64,000 nt of DNA from Mesorhizobium sp. RMAD-H1 (GTDB lineage Bacteria > Pseudomonadota > Alphaproteobacteria > Rhizobiales > Rhizobiaceae), in assembly GCF_014191375.1 (NCBI RefSeq), contig NZ_JACHWN010000001.1, positions 1,111,331-1,175,330 of the forward strand. The letters are read 5' to 3'. Below, one piece after another: positions 36,211 to 45,089 of the stretch. A program made the translations under genes and the position numbers. Below the pieces are notes generated by a model. It had not been told where the DNA came from. It ran no database searches and saw only the letters and a list, made by a program, of their open reading frames with translations. The stretch's first letter is position 1, and each line of letters starts with the position of its first letter.

Positions 36211-37983
36211 TCAGTGCAGCGGCCAGAAATAGAGCAGCGCCGGAACGGCGACGAGAACGATGATGATCGACAGCGGCAGGCCGAGGCGCGGATAGTCGCT
36301 GAATCTGTACCCGCCGGGGCCCATGACGAGCGTGTTGCACTGATGGCCGATCGGCGTCAGGAAATCGCAGCCGGCGCCGATGGCGACCGCCATCAGGAAG
36401 GCTTCCGGCCTGAAGCCGAGCCCTGTGGCGAAGCTGGTGGCGATTGGCGCCATGACCAGCACCGTCGCGGCATTGTTGAGGAAGGGGGTGACGGCCATGG
36501 CGGTGACGAGGATCAGCGCCAGGGCGCCGTAGGGCGGCAGTTCGTGGCCGAAGATGGTCAGCCAGTTGGCGATGATGTCGCTTGCGCCGGTCGTCCGCAA
36601 TGCGTCGCTGACGGGGATGAGGGCGGCGAGCATGACGAGGATGGGACCATTGATCGCGCTATAGACGTCCCGGATGGGAATGGTGCGGAAGAGCACCATC
36701 GCGACGGCGGCCGCGAAGAAGGCGATGGGGACCGGCAGCAATCCGAAGGCCGTCGTGCCCATGGCGAGGATGAGGACGATCAGTGGAATCAGGCCGCGGC
36801 GGAAGCTGCCGAGCAGGATCGGACGTCGGGCGAGCGGCAGGCAGCCGAACTCGCGCAGGATATTGGGCAGGTTGGAATCCTTGCCCTGCAGCACGATGAC
36901 GTCGCCGAGGCGGAAGACGATCTCGCCGAGCCGCTCCTTGATACGCTCGCCCTGGCGGCTGACCGCCAGGAGATTGACGTCATAGCGGTCGAACAGCGCC
37001 AGCTGCCTGGCGGAGAGGCCGATGAGCGGCGAGCCGTCGACGATGACGGCTTCGATCGCATCGATCTCGGCCGAGCGTCCGTCGGCGGAAGGCTTGCGCT
37101 CGCCTGACAGGACCAGCTTGCCCTGGGTGATGATCTGGTCGAGCGCCTTGGGATCGCCCTCGATCAGCAGCACGTCATCCTCCCGCAGCACCGCGTCCGG
37201 GAGCGGCGGCATGTGCCGGTCGCCCCGGATGATGGAGGTGACCATCGCGTCGCCTTCGGCGGATTTAACGAGATCGCCCACGGTTTTGCCGAGTGCCGAG
37301 GAATCCTTCGATACCTTGGCTTCGGACACGTAGTTCTTGATCTCGATGGCTTCGTCCATGGAGGCCGTTTCGCGGGTGCGCTGCGGAACGAGCCAGTAGA
37401 ACAGGACGAGGAAAATGACGCCGACGATGGCGAGCGTGGCGCCTACCGGCGTGAAATCGAACATGGTGAAGCTGTGGCCGGTCATCTCTCCGCGAATGCG
37501 CGAGACGACGATATTGGGCGAGGTGCCGATCTGGGTCATCAGGCCGCCGAGCAACGAGCCGAACGCCATCGGCATCAGGAAGACGGAGGGCGAGACGTTG
37601 GAGCGTCGGGCGAACTGGAAGGCGATCGGGATCATGATCGCCAGAGCGCCGATGTTCTTGACGAAGGCTGCAAGCACGGTGACGGTCACCACCAGGACTG
37701 CAAGCTGCCCCCGGACCGAGGTAAGCCTCGGTGTCAGTCGCTGGACCACGGTTTCCATCAGACCGGATCTTGCCACGCCGGCGCTGACGATGAGCGCGCT
37801 TGCGACGATGATGACGATCTCGTCGCTGAAGCCTTTGAAGGCGGCGTTGAACGGCACCACGCCGACCGCGACCGCGACGAGGAGGGAGCACGCCGCCACG
37901 ATGTCATAGCGGAAGCGCCCCCAGACGAATGCCGCCATCATCAGCATGATGACCGTAACCGCCAGGATCTGCTGGGTCGTCAT
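36211..37983 (-). CDS. SLC13/DASS-type anion transporter with two RCK_C domains
   Basis: This is a 590-aa inner membrane permease. N-terminal helices carry FNAAFKGFSDEIVIIVASALIVSAG; a central soluble part (residues ~205-375) has two TrkA-C-like ligand-sensing domains (DDVLLIEGDPKALDQI, GDVIVLQGKDSNL); the C-terminal half holds more helices and the conserved TPFLNNAATVLVMAPIA. Such proteins move sulfate, dicarboxylates or other anions with Na+ or H+. Substrate unknown. It is single-gene and 188 bp from the porin. Confidence 0.9.
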   Translation of the reverse strand: MTTQQILAVTVIMLMMAAFVWGRFRYDIVAACSLLVAVAVGVVPFNAAFKGFSDEIVIIVASALIVSAGVARSGLMETVVQRLTPRLTSVRGQLAVLVVTVTVLAAFVKNIGALAIMIPIAFQFARRSNVSPSVFLMPMAFGSLLGGLMTQIGTSPNIVVSRIRGEMTGHSFTMFDFTPVGATLAIVGVIFLVLFYWLVPQRTRETASMDEAIEIKNYVSEAKVSKDSSALGKTVGDLVKSAEGDAMVTSIIRGDRHMPPLPDAVLREDDVLLIEGDPKALDQIITQGKLVLSGERKPSADGRSAEIDAIEAVIVDGSPLIGLSARQLALFDRYDVNLLAVSRQGERIKERLGEIVFRLGDVIVLQGKDSNLPNILREFGCLPLARRPILLGSFRRGLIPLIVLILAMGTTAFGLLPVPIAFFAAAVAMVLFRTIPIRDVYSAINGPILVMLAALIPVSDALRTTGASDIIANWLTIFGHELPPYGALALILVTAMAVTPFLNNAATVLVMAPIATSFATGLGFRPEAFLMAVAIGAGCDFLTPIGHQCNTLVMGPGGYRFSDYPRLGLPLSIIIVLVAVPALLYFWPLH

Positions 37984-38337
37984 GGGGTCGTCTTCACTCC
38001 GGCTGAAAACTCGCGGTCCAGGGCCGCATGGTTAATCCGGCTGAAAAGCCGGAAGAGAAATCCCGATGCCGGAAAACTGTCGGTCTGGCCCATCCACCTG
38101 CAACGCACCGATTTTTCGTTCATTGAATGTTTTTGCACATCTGCGGCGAATGCGCGAGCCATCCCGAGCGGAAGGCGATTCGTTCCCTGTGCCGAGAATT
38201 ACCATCCGCTCCGCTGCAAAGGAAGCCGAATGGATCAGGCGGTGAAAAGACGGGGTACGCCGGTCGCTTGGGAACATTGGAAGGACGCTGTATGTTATCG
38301 GATTTGCGCCAGGCAATCGGGAAAGGAGACGGAGAAT
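37984..38337. other. 354-bp gap without a convincing gene
   Basis: It separates the divergent SLC13 start from the 173-aa unknown gene. A frame in phase with the next gene stays open here, and ATG 38230 with AAAGGAAG upstream could extend that protein by 36 residues. No hairpin or tRNA is seen. Confidence 0.4.
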
Positions 38338-38859
38338 TTGAAAATCATATTCGGTTCATGGCCGATCCACTTTTTTGCAGGCATTCCCTTTCATAATTTC
38401 CTGGCGCTCGTGAGCGAGGCGGGAGAGCCGCTGCGCGAACTCAATGGCGGCGCGCTTAAGGCGGACGGCACCTACAATTACCGGGCGCTCTACGGGCCGC
38501 TGACGGTGGTCGAGACGGATTATTCCAGGCGCGATCCGCGCTATTTCCCGGAATTCTACATCCGCCCGTCCTCCCGTGCCCTGATCCTGTTCGAGGGAAG
38601 CGCCCGCGCAAGCGAGGAGCGCTGGTCGACGGCGCTCGCCGCCGCCCGCGCAATCGAGCGCATGGACCTGCGCTATTCCCTGCTTCGCCGGAACAGCAAT
38701 TCGGTTGCCGCCGCGCTCGTCAGGGCCATGGGATTGACGCCGCCGAAATCCGCATGCAGCCCCATCCGCGCGCCGGGCGGGCGGTGCGTATTGCTGCCCG
38801 TTGCGGCCCCTTCCACCGTCTCGAAGGCGCGTCTGGAATTTACAAGACAGGTGAAATAG
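38338..38859 (+). CDS. Conserved-looking protein of unknown function
   Basis: The likely start is TTG 38338, with a strong GGAAAGGAGACGGAG ribosome site; ATG 38230 is an alternative. The 173-aa product begins KIIFGSWPIHFFAGIPFHNFLALV and contains FYIRPSSRALILFEGS and LLRRNSNSVAAALVRAMGL. The His of FHNFLAL and the NSNS motif recall permuted papain-like (LRAT/NlpC-type) proteins, but with Ser where Cys is expected; this is speculation. No signal peptide. Codon use is normal. It is convergent with the TetR gene. I cannot assign a function. Confidence 0.6.
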   Translation: MKIIFGSWPIHFFAGIPFHNFLALVSEAGEPLRELNGGALKADGTYNYRALYGPLTVVETDYSRRDPRYFPEFYIRPSSRALILFEGSARASEERWSTALAAARAIERMDLRYSLLRRNSNSVAAALVRAMGLTPPKSACSPIRAPGGRCVLLPVAAPSTVSKARLEFTRQVK

Positions 38860-38896
38860 CAGGTTCACGACAGTCCCGCTTCACCGGGATATCGCC

Positions 38897-39547
38897 CTAC
38901 TCCACCGCAAGCGCGGAGGGGCGGGAGACCTCCTCCTGTGACTGTGAGAAATGCCGCTTGACGAGTGCGCGGTAGGCGAGCACCTGCCGCACGAGACGGT
39001 CGGAGTCTCCCATGACCTTGGCCATTATGATGCCGCCGTCGATGACACAGGAGGCCATCTCGGCAAGCGCGTCGAGATCGATGGGTTCGCGCGGCGGGTA
39101 GGCGAGGGCGATCGCTTCCAGATAGCCGCGGAAGCGGGCGTTCATGGCTTCCAACGCCTTGCGGTTGAGCTCGATTACACGGCGATCGAACAGGCGCTCC
39201 TGGTAGCAGATCGAGGCAATCATGCATCCTGGATGGCCGCCGGGCAGATCGGCCAGAACTTCGGCGAGCAGCTTCAGTCCGATGAGGAAGGACTGCAGCG
39301 GGTCCTCGCACAGTTCCGCGGCGCGGCCGAAGACCTCGTCGAGAATGCGCATGTCGTCGGCCACGTAGCGGGTTAGCAGCGCATAGGCGAGCTCGTTCTT
39401 GTCGCGGAAATGGTAGAAGAAACCGCTCTTGGTGATGCCGGCTGCGGCAATGATCTCTTCGATCGAGGTGGCGCCGAAGCCCTTCTCCAGCACCGATGCT
39501 TGTGCAATATCGAGTATGCGCTCGCGCGTCGTCTCCCCCTTACGCAT
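38897..39547 (-). CDS. TetR/AcrR family regulator
   Basis: This 216-aa repressor has a TetR DNA-binding domain at residues ~7-53 (TTRERILDIAQASVLEKGFGATSIEEIIAAAGITKSGFFYHFRDKNEL, described in part) and a helical ligand domain. The HTH ends with the family FYHF. It is divergent from the homocysteine methyltransferase gene, which it probably controls; a TTTGGC-N5-GCCAAA repeat lies between. The ligand is unknown. Its 3' end is convergent with the unknown 173-aa gene. Confidence 0.9.
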   Translation of the reverse strand: MRKGETTRERILDIAQASVLEKGFGATSIEEIIAAAGITKSGFFYHFRDKNELAYALLTRYVADDMRILDEVFGRAAELCEDPLQSFLIGLKLLAEVLADLPGGHPGCMIASICYQERLFDRRVIELNRKALEAMNARFRGYLEAIALAYPPREPIDLDALAEMASCVIDGGIIMAKVMGDSDRLVRQVLAYRALVKRHFSQSQEEVSRPSALAVE

Positions 39548-39581
39548 GGCGGAGCCTCCAAAAACTGGACCGGCGGTATGG

Positions 39582-39598
39582 TTTGGCCCTCTGCCAAA
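39582..39598. promoter_or_regulatory. Inverted repeat in the TetR/homocysteine methyltransferase promoter
   Basis: TTTGGC (39582-39587) and GCCAAA (39593-39598) are inverted with a 5-base spacer. Related half-sites (GGCCAAAC near 39621, GTTTGGCA near 39711) lie closer to the methyltransferase. This is a plausible TetR operator. Confidence 0.4.
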
Positions 39599-39761
39599 TC
39601 TACCACAAAAGCGCGGCCAAACGCCATTATCCAGCTATGTCCTTGGTTTTCCTTGCCTGTTTTCGCGCCGAACGGACCTGACCACGAGAACACTAGTTCG
39701 AATGCATAGGGTTTGGCAGAAGGTCCGCCTGCGCCACAAAGGAGAAATGGAGGAGAAGGAC

Positions 39762-40709
39762 ATGGGCAAATACCGCAAGAACCTGCCGCAGACGACGGGC
39801 GACAATCTGTTCCTGAGTGATGGCGGCATGGAAACTGCGCTGATCTTCCTGCAGGGGATCGATCTGCCGCATTTTGCGTCTTTCGTGCTGCTCGGCAATG
39901 AGGACGGCCGGAAGAGCCTCACCCGATACTACGAGGATTTCCTGCCGATTGCGCGCAGTGGAGGCGCCGGCTTCGTGCTCGACACGGCGACATGGCGCGC
40001 CAATCCGGACTGGGGGCAACAGCTTGGCTACGACCTCCCGGCGCTGAAGGCGGCCAACGAGGCTGCGGTGGAATTGTGCGCGCGGCTCCGCGGCAAATGG
40101 GAGATGCCCGCGAACCCGATCGTCATCAACGGGGCGATCGGGCCCCGCGGCGACGGCTACAAGGCCGGACGCATGGAAGCCGCGGAAGCGGAAGAATACC
40201 ACGCGTTCCAGGTGGGTGTTTTCGCCGATACCGAGGCCGACATGGTCTCGGCGACCACCATGAACACCGTGAATGAGGCAATCGGCATCGCCAGGGCCGC
40301 AAAGGCGCACGACATGCCATGCGCGGTGTCGTTCACGGTCGAGACGGACGGCAGGCTGGCCGATGGGACAAGCCTGCGCGAGGCGGTCGAGCGGACGGAC
40401 GAGGGAACCGGCGGTTCGCCGGTCTATTACATGATCAACTGCGCGCACCCGACGCATTTTGAACAGGCGCTGAAGCGGGGCGAAGGCTGGATCGAACGCG
40501 TATATGGCATTCGCGCCAATGCCTCGGCCAAGAGCCATGCCGAACTCGACGAGGCGACGGAACTGGACGCGGGCGATCCGCTCGACCTCGCCCGGCATTA
40601 CCGGCGGCTGACGGCAAGCTTCCCATCCATGCGGGTACTGGGCGGCTGCTGCGGCACCGACCACCGCCACATCCAGCAGATCTGCATCCAGTGCCTGGAA
40701 GCGGCCTGA
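39762..40709 (+). CDS. Homocysteine S-methyltransferase family protein
   Basis: This 315-aa enzyme transfers a methyl group (from S-methylmethionine, SAM or a betaine) to homocysteine, Zn-dependent. The zinc ligands are C227 in YMINCAHP and C296/C297 in LGGCCGTDHRH. The N-terminus LFLSDGGMETALIFLQGI is characteristic. A GGAGGAGAAGG site precedes ATG 39762; ATG 39747 is an alternative. It is controlled probably by the divergent TetR. The 202 bp downstream hold only a doubtful 31-aa frame (40746-40841). Confidence 0.9.
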   Translation: MGKYRKNLPQTTGDNLFLSDGGMETALIFLQGIDLPHFASFVLLGNEDGRKSLTRYYEDFLPIARSGGAGFVLDTATWRANPDWGQQLGYDLPALKAANEAAVELCARLRGKWEMPANPIVINGAIGPRGDGYKAGRMEAAEAEEYHAFQVGVFADTEADMVSATTMNTVNEAIGIARAAKAHDMPCAVSFTVETDGRLADGTSLREAVERTDEGTGGSPVYYMINCAHPTHFEQALKRGEGWIERVYGIRANASAKSHAELDEATELDAGDPLDLARHYRRLTASFPSMRVLGGCCGTDHRHIQQICIQCLEAA

Positions 40710-40911
40710 GCGGTCGATGACGCTGCCGCGCGAGGAAGGGAGGGAGTGATCGCCATCATGGTGCTCGCCGCCGACCTGGGCTTCGCCGTGCTGCTGCCGG
40801 GCCGGCGACGCCCGCTTGGTCTGGCTCTGCCCGCGCAATGATGGATGGCGGCCTGCACATATTGTCAGGCTCCGGAGCGTGCCCGATAGAGCCGCTCCGG
40901 ATGCCGGAACG

Positions 40912-41310
40912 CTATGCTGCCTTCGGTATGCGGGCGATGACCTTGATCTCGAAGTCGAAGCCGGCAAGCCAGTTGACGCCGATCGCCGTCCAGTTGGGAT
41001 AGGGTTTCTTGTCGAAAATCCGGCTCTTGACCTCCATGATGGTTCCGAACTGATTTTCCGGATCGGTGTGGAACGTCGTCACGTCCACAATATCGTCAAA
41101 CGTGCAGCCTGCCGCCTTCAGCGTCGCCTCGAGATTGGCGAAGGCCAGCTCCACCTGTTGCTTGAAATCGGGCTCGGGAGAGCCGTCGGAGCGGCTGCCG
41201 ACCTGTCCCGAAACGAACAGCAGGTCGTCGGAGCGGATTGCGGCGGAATAGCCATGCTCGTCGTACAACGCATGGCGGTTGGCAGGAAAAACAGCGTTTC
41301 GCTGGGTCAT
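40912..41310 (-). CDS. RidA family reactive-intermediate deaminase
   Basis: This 132-aa protein belongs to the YjgF/YER057c/UK114 family that hydrolyses reactive enamines/imines to keto acids. It has GYSAAIRSDDLLFVSGQVG, FANLEATLKAAGCTFDDIVDVTTF (in part) and PNWTAIGVNWLAGFDFEIKVIARIP. ATG 41310 with AAGGA six bases upstream is the best start. The usual substrate-binding Arg of RidA appears replaced in the loop IGVNWL, suggesting a Rid sub-group with other substrates. It is divergent from a TetR gene and shares its operators. Confidence 0.85.
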   Translation of the reverse strand: MTQRNAVFPANRHALYDEHGYSAAIRSDDLLFVSGQVGSRSDGSPEPDFKQQVELAFANLEATLKAAGCTFDDIVDVTTFHTDPENQFGTIMEVKSRIFDKKPYPNWTAIGVNWLAGFDFEIKVIARIPKAA

Positions 41311-41379
41311 CTTCATTCCTTTTGGTCGGTTCTGTGGGAGGCGCAGGGCATAATGGACGTTCCATGTCGCCACGTTATC

Positions 41380-41450
41380 TGATATACGCCTCGTATGTGA
41401 AAGCATATATACATGCCGTATGTCAACTTCATATACGCGTCGTATATGAA
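41380..41450. promoter_or_regulatory. Three tandem palindromic operators between ridA and tetR
   Basis: The strongest is TTCATATACG-CGT-CGTATATGAA (41428-41450, perfect 10-bp arms). The others are ATATACG-CCT-CGTATGT (about 41382-41398) and ATATACA-TGC-CGTATGT (41407-41423). Their centres (41390, 41415, 41439) are ~25 bp apart. They sit between the divergent ridA and tetR starts and the last abuts the tetR ribosome site. Confidence 0.75.
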
Positions 41451-41462
41451 AGGAGGGTGCCG

Positions 41463-42059
41463 ATGGCGGGAAAAAGCCGCGCTGAAATGATGGAGGAGAA
41501 CCGGGCAAAGCTGATCTGGGCAGCGCGAAAGGCCTTTGCGGAAAAGGGCTATGCGAACGCCTCCATGGACGAGCTGACCGCCGAGGTGGGCCTGACGCGC
41601 GGTGCGCTCTACCACAATTTCGGCGACAAGCGCGGGCTTCTCGCTGCCGTTGTCCACCAGATCGATAACGAGATGGCCTCGCGCGCGCAGGCGATCGGAG
41701 CCCGATTGCAGGACGACTGGGAGGGGCTGCTCGCGGAGGGGGCCGCCTATATCGAAATGGCGCTCGACCCCGAAGTGCAGCGCATCGTCCTGCTCGACGG
41801 GCCGGCGGTCCTTGGCGACCCTTCGCAATGGCCGAGCCAGAGCAGCTGTCTCGAGGTGACGGAGCGAACGGTCGAGAGACTGATCGCGAAGGGTTTCCTG
41901 AAGCCGGTGGACGCGGAAGCTGCGGCTCGTCTCCTCAACGGCGTCGCGCTGAATGCGGCGCTTTGGATCGCGGCCAGCGAAGATCCGAGAGCCGTCCTGC
42001 CGAAGGCCATCGAGGCATTTCGCGCATTGGCCACGGGTTTGCTGGCAAAGCCGGTGTGA
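41463..42059 (+). CDS. TetR/AcrR family regulator, autoregulatory
   Basis: This 198-aa repressor begins MAGKSRAEMMEENRAKL at ATG 41463, preceded by AAAGGAGGG. The HTH region (ANASMDELTAEVGLTRGALYHNFGDKRGLL, residues ~30-58, in part) is the QacR-like TetR form. The C-terminal ligand domain contains ALDPEVQRIVLLDGPAVLGD. Operator palindromes just upstream suggest it represses itself and the divergent ridA gene. The ligand is unknown. Confidence 0.9.
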   Translation: MAGKSRAEMMEENRAKLIWAARKAFAEKGYANASMDELTAEVGLTRGALYHNFGDKRGLLAAVVHQIDNEMASRAQAIGARLQDDWEGLLAEGAAYIEMALDPEVQRIVLLDGPAVLGDPSQWPSQSSCLEVTERTVERLIAKGFLKPVDAEAAARLLNGVALNAALWIAASEDPRAVLPKAIEAFRALATGLLAKPV

Positions 42060-42142
42060 CAAGCAGCGCCCGGTGCGCTTGTAGCCGCGTTCTGGTGCCT
42101 GGCCTATTCCCCAAGCGCTTGCCCTGTTGCGTCACAGCGATC

Positions 42143-42170
42143 CGCCCGAAAGCCGGATGGCTTCCGGGCG
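42143..42170. terminator. Hairpin between convergent tetR and copper ATPase genes
   Basis: CGCCCGAAAGCC pairs with GGCTTCCGGGCG (11 of 12) across GGAT. There is no T-tract, so Rho-independent activity is uncertain. Confidence 0.5.
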
Positions 42171-42181
42171 GGCGCCGTTGT

Positions 42182-44560
42182 TCAGAGCTTCAGGGTGCGC
42201 AGGCGCAAGGCGTTGCCGATCACCGAGACGGAGGACAGGCTCATCGCCGCCGCCGCGATCATCGGCGAGAGCAGGGTGCCGAAGATCGGGTAGAGCACCC
42301 CGGCGGCCACGGGCACGCCCAGCACATTGTAGACGAAGGCGAAGAACAGGTTCTGCTTGATGTTTCGGATCGTCGCCTCCGCCAGATGGCGGGCGCGGAC
42401 GATGCCCCCGAGATCGCCCTTCACCAGCGTGATCCCGGCGCTTTCCATGGCGACATCGGCGCCGGTGCCCATGGCGATGCCGACATGGGCGGCCGCAAGC
42501 GCCGGGGCGTCGTTGACGCCGTCGCCGGCCATCGCCACCTTCGCGCCCTTTGCCTGCAGGTCGTCGACCAGCGCCTTCTTGCCTTCCGGCAGGACGCCGG
42601 CGCGCACCTCGTCTATGCCGAGCCTGGCGGCGACGGCCTTGGCCGTGCGTTCCTCGTCGCCGGTCGCCATGATGATCTTGAGGCCGCGGTCATGCAGCTG
42701 ACGGATCGCATCCGCCGCATTTTCCTTGATCGGATCGGCTACGGCGACCAGACCGGCCACCTTGCCGCCGACGGCGACATACATCGCGGTCTTGCCCGCG
42801 GAGCGCAGTTGATCGGCCTGTTCCTTCAGGAAGACGACGGAAAGGTTCAGGCCTCCCATCATTGCCGCATTGCCCAGCGCCACCGCCTTGCCCGCGATTT
42901 CGCCCCGCACACCCTTGCCGGTGACGGCTTCGAAATCCGTCGTGTCCACGAGCTTGAGGCCGCGTGCCTGGGCGCCCTCGACGATGGCTTCTGCAAGCGG
43001 ATGCTCCGATCCGCGCTCGAGGCTTGCCGCGAGGAAAAGCAGCTCATCCTCCTCGAAGCCCGGTGCTGTGATGACATCGGTGAGCTTCGGTTTGCCTTCG
43101 GTGAGCGTACCCGTCTTGTCGACGATGATGGTGTCGACCTTGGCAAAGCGCTCCAGCGCTTCCGCGTCCTTGGCGAGAACGCCGGCCTGCGCGCCGCGCC
43201 CGGTGGCGGTCATCACCGACATCGGGGTCGCAAGGCCGAGCGCGCAGGGACAGGCGATGATCAGCACCGAGACGGCGGAGACGATCGCATAGATCATGCT
43301 GGGCTCGGGGCCGAACAGCGCCCAGATACCGAAGGCCGCGACAGCGACCAGCACCACCGCCGGCACGAAATAGAAGGAGACGGCGTCGGCGAGCCCCTGG
43401 ATGGGTGCGCGCGAGCGCTGGGCCTTGGCCACCATCTCGACGATCCGCGAGAGCATGGTCTCAGCGCCGATCTTCTCGGCGCGGATGACGAGCGAGCCGT
43501 TCTTGTTGAGCGTGCCGCCGGTCACCTTGTCGCCCTCCACCTTCTCGACCGGCACCGGCTCGCCGGTGATCATCGATTCGTCGATCGAGGAGCCGCCTTC
43601 GACAACGACGCCGTCGACCGGAACGGAATCGCCCGGGCGGATACGAAGCCTGTCGCCGACATGCACCTGATCAAGCGGCACGTCCGTCTCCGTCCCGTCT
43701 TGGGCGATGCGGCGCGCAGTCTTCGGCGCGAGGTCGAGGAGTGCGCGGATGGCCGATCCCGTGCGCTCCCGCGCCTTCAGCTCCAGCACCTGGCCGAGGA
43801 AGACCAGCGCGACGATCACCGCCGCCGCCTCGAAATAGACCGGAACCGAGCCGCCATGGCCGCGGAAGGAATGGGGGAAGATATCGGGGAAGAGCGTCGC
43901 CACGACGCTGTAGCCGAAGGCGGTGCCGACGCCGATCGAGATCAGCGTCCACATGTTGGGGCTGCGGTTGAGGAGGGAATCCCAGCCGCGCTTGAAGAAG
44001 GGCAGGGCGGCCCACAGCACGACGGGCGCGGCAAGGATGAGCTCGAGCCAGGCGGCTGTCCGCTCGCCGATCCATTCGCGCACGGGCAGGCCGACCATCG
44101 GCCCCATGGTAAGGACGAGCAGCGGGATGGAGCAGGCCGCGCTCACCCAAAGGCGATGGGTGAAATCGACGAGCTCCGGGTTTGGCCCTTCGTCGCCGGT
44201 GGGGACGCCCATCGGCTCGAGCGCCATGCCGCAGAGCGGGCAGGAGCCGGGCTTGTCCTGAACGATTTCCGGGTGCATCGGGCAGGTATAGAGCGTGCCG
44301 GGCTTTACCGGCTCTTGGCGAGCAGGTTCGCCGCTCAGATAGCGCACCGGATCGGCTTCGAACTTCGTCTTGCAGCCGGCGGAGCAGAAATGAAAGACCT
44401 GGCCTTCATATTCGGCCGTGGGCTTTCCGGCGTTGGGGTCGACGCTCATCCCGCAGACCGGATCGCGAGCGAGACCATGATCGGACTGCGCCGCCGCTCC
44501 ATGCTTGTGATGGTGATGGTCGTGCCCTTGATGCCCGTGACCGTGACAGCACTCTGCCAT
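42182..44560 (-). CDS. Copper-transporting P1B-type ATPase with YHS and heavy-metal-binding N-terminus
   Basis: The 792-aa pump exports Cu+ (or Ag+) from the cytoplasm. The N-terminus is His-rich (residues 6-20), then a YHS domain (residues ~31-77; C36, C59, C63) and a heavy-metal-binding segment [20 protein letters not shown] (C93, H96, C107, C110). The pump core has C437-P-C439 in the transmembrane metal site, D481 in DKTGTLTEG as the phosphorylation site, SEHPLAEA and [13 protein letters not shown]. No classical HMA domain is present; the N-terminus resembles CopB/SilP-type pumps. Confidence 0.94.
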   Translation of the reverse strand: MAECCHGHGHQGHDHHHHKHGAAAQSDHGLARDPVCGMSVDPNAGKPTAEYEGQVFHFCSAGCKTKFEADPVRYLSGEPARQEPVKPGTLYTCPMHPEIVQDKPGSCPLCGMALEPMGVPTGDEGPNPELVDFTHRLWVSAACSIPLLVLTMGPMVGLPVREWIGERTAAWLELILAAPVVLWAALPFFKRGWDSLLNRSPNMWTLISIGVGTAFGYSVVATLFPDIFPHSFRGHGGSVPVYFEAAAVIVALVFLGQVLELKARERTGSAIRALLDLAPKTARRIAQDGTETDVPLDQVHVGDRLRIRPGDSVPVDGVVVEGGSSIDESMITGEPVPVEKVEGDKVTGGTLNKNGSLVIRAEKIGAETMLSRIVEMVAKAQRSRAPIQGLADAVSFYFVPAVVLVAVAAFGIWALFGPEPSMIYAIVSAVSVLIIACPCALGLATPMSVMTATGRGAQAGVLAKDAEALERFAKVDTIIVDKTGTLTEGKPKLTDVITAPGFEEDELLFLAASLERGSEHPLAEAIVEGAQARGLKLVDTTDFEAVTGKGVRGEIAGKAVALGNAAMMGGLNLSVVFLKEQADQLRSAGKTAMYVAVGGKVAGLVAVADPIKENAADAIRQLHDRGLKIIMATGDEERTAKAVAARLGIDEVRAGVLPEGKKALVDDLQAKGAKVAMAGDGVNDAPALAAAHVGIAMGTGADVAMESAGITLVKGDLGGIVRARHLAEATIRNIKQNLFFAFVYNVLGVPVAAGVLYPIFGTLLSPMIAAAAMSLSSVSVIGNALRLRTLKL

Positions 44561-44646
44561 GATTTTACCCTTTCATTTTCTTGTTTAAGGGCAAGATAGG
44601 GCTTCCAATCGTGGGAAGGTCAAGGGCCGCCTCCTCGGCTATCTTT

Positions 44647-44931
44647 CTATCCCGTGATGCTGAAGGTTTCGGGCCATTCGCCGGGATCGGCCTTCTGGGA
44701 AACGACGCCGGAGACGGCGGCGCCCGACGGCCCTTGGCGGAGCCGTTTCAGCATGGTGGACACCGCCTCTTCGGGCCCGACGATCAGGGCCTTGACCGAG
44801 CCGTCCTTCTCATTGCGCACCCAGCCGGTCAGGCCCAGCTTCATGGCCTCGGAACGGGTCCACATGCGGAAGCTCACGCCCTGCACCTTCCCGGTGATCC
44901 GCACCAGCACTGCCGTCTTATCGCGATCCAT
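44647..44931 (-). CDS. acyP: Acylphosphatase
   Basis: This 94-aa cytosolic enzyme hydrolyses acyl phosphates. The catalytic Arg is in [11 protein letters not shown] (R22) and the catalytic Asn in [11 protein letters not shown] (N40). Length and fold match AcyP. It lies 17 bp downstream of the DUF2474 gene and could be the last gene of the bd oxidase operon. A role in energy-linked metabolism there is only a guess. Confidence 0.92.
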   Translation of the reverse strand: MDRDKTAVLVRITGKVQGVSFRMWTRSEAMKLGLTGWVRNEKDGSVKALIVGPEEAVSTMLKRLRQGPSGAAVSGVVSQKADPGEWPETFSITG

Positions 44932-44948
44932 CCTTTCCTCCCTCTAGA

Positions 44949-45089
44949 TCACAGGGTCAGCCCGGCAAGCTCCATGAAGATGCGGAAGAGCCAGGCCACA
45001 AGGCCGAGCGCCGCCACGCTCAGCCCCCATATGAGCACCAGCCAGCCCATCCGGCGCAACCACAGGCGTTTCGTGCCCGTCTGCGGCAT
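44949..45089 (-). CDS. DUF2474 small bd-oxidase-associated membrane protein
   Basis: This 46-aa peptide begins MPQTGTKRLWLRRMGWLVLIWG at ATG 45089, overlapping the cydB stop as TGATG. It has one transmembrane helix (residues ~14-39). DUF2474 proteins occur directly after cydB in proteobacterial CIO-type oxidases and are thought to be small subunits similar in role to CydX/CbdX. The annotation rests on length, helix and position. Confidence 0.8.
   Translation of the reverse strand: MPQTGTKRLWLRRMGWLVLIWGLSVAALGLVAWLFRIFMELAGLTL

Noticed and set aside
40746..40841. 31-codon frame from GTG 40746 with a strong GGGAGGGA site after the homocysteine methyltransferase
   Set aside because: Too short and low in complexity to accept without conservation; left as a possible small gene only.
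41828..44599. Open frame of 923 codons on the plus strand opposite the copper ATPase
   Set aside because: It is the antisense frame of a well-conserved P-type ATPase. The composition follows third-position GC bias, and no domain is recognisable.
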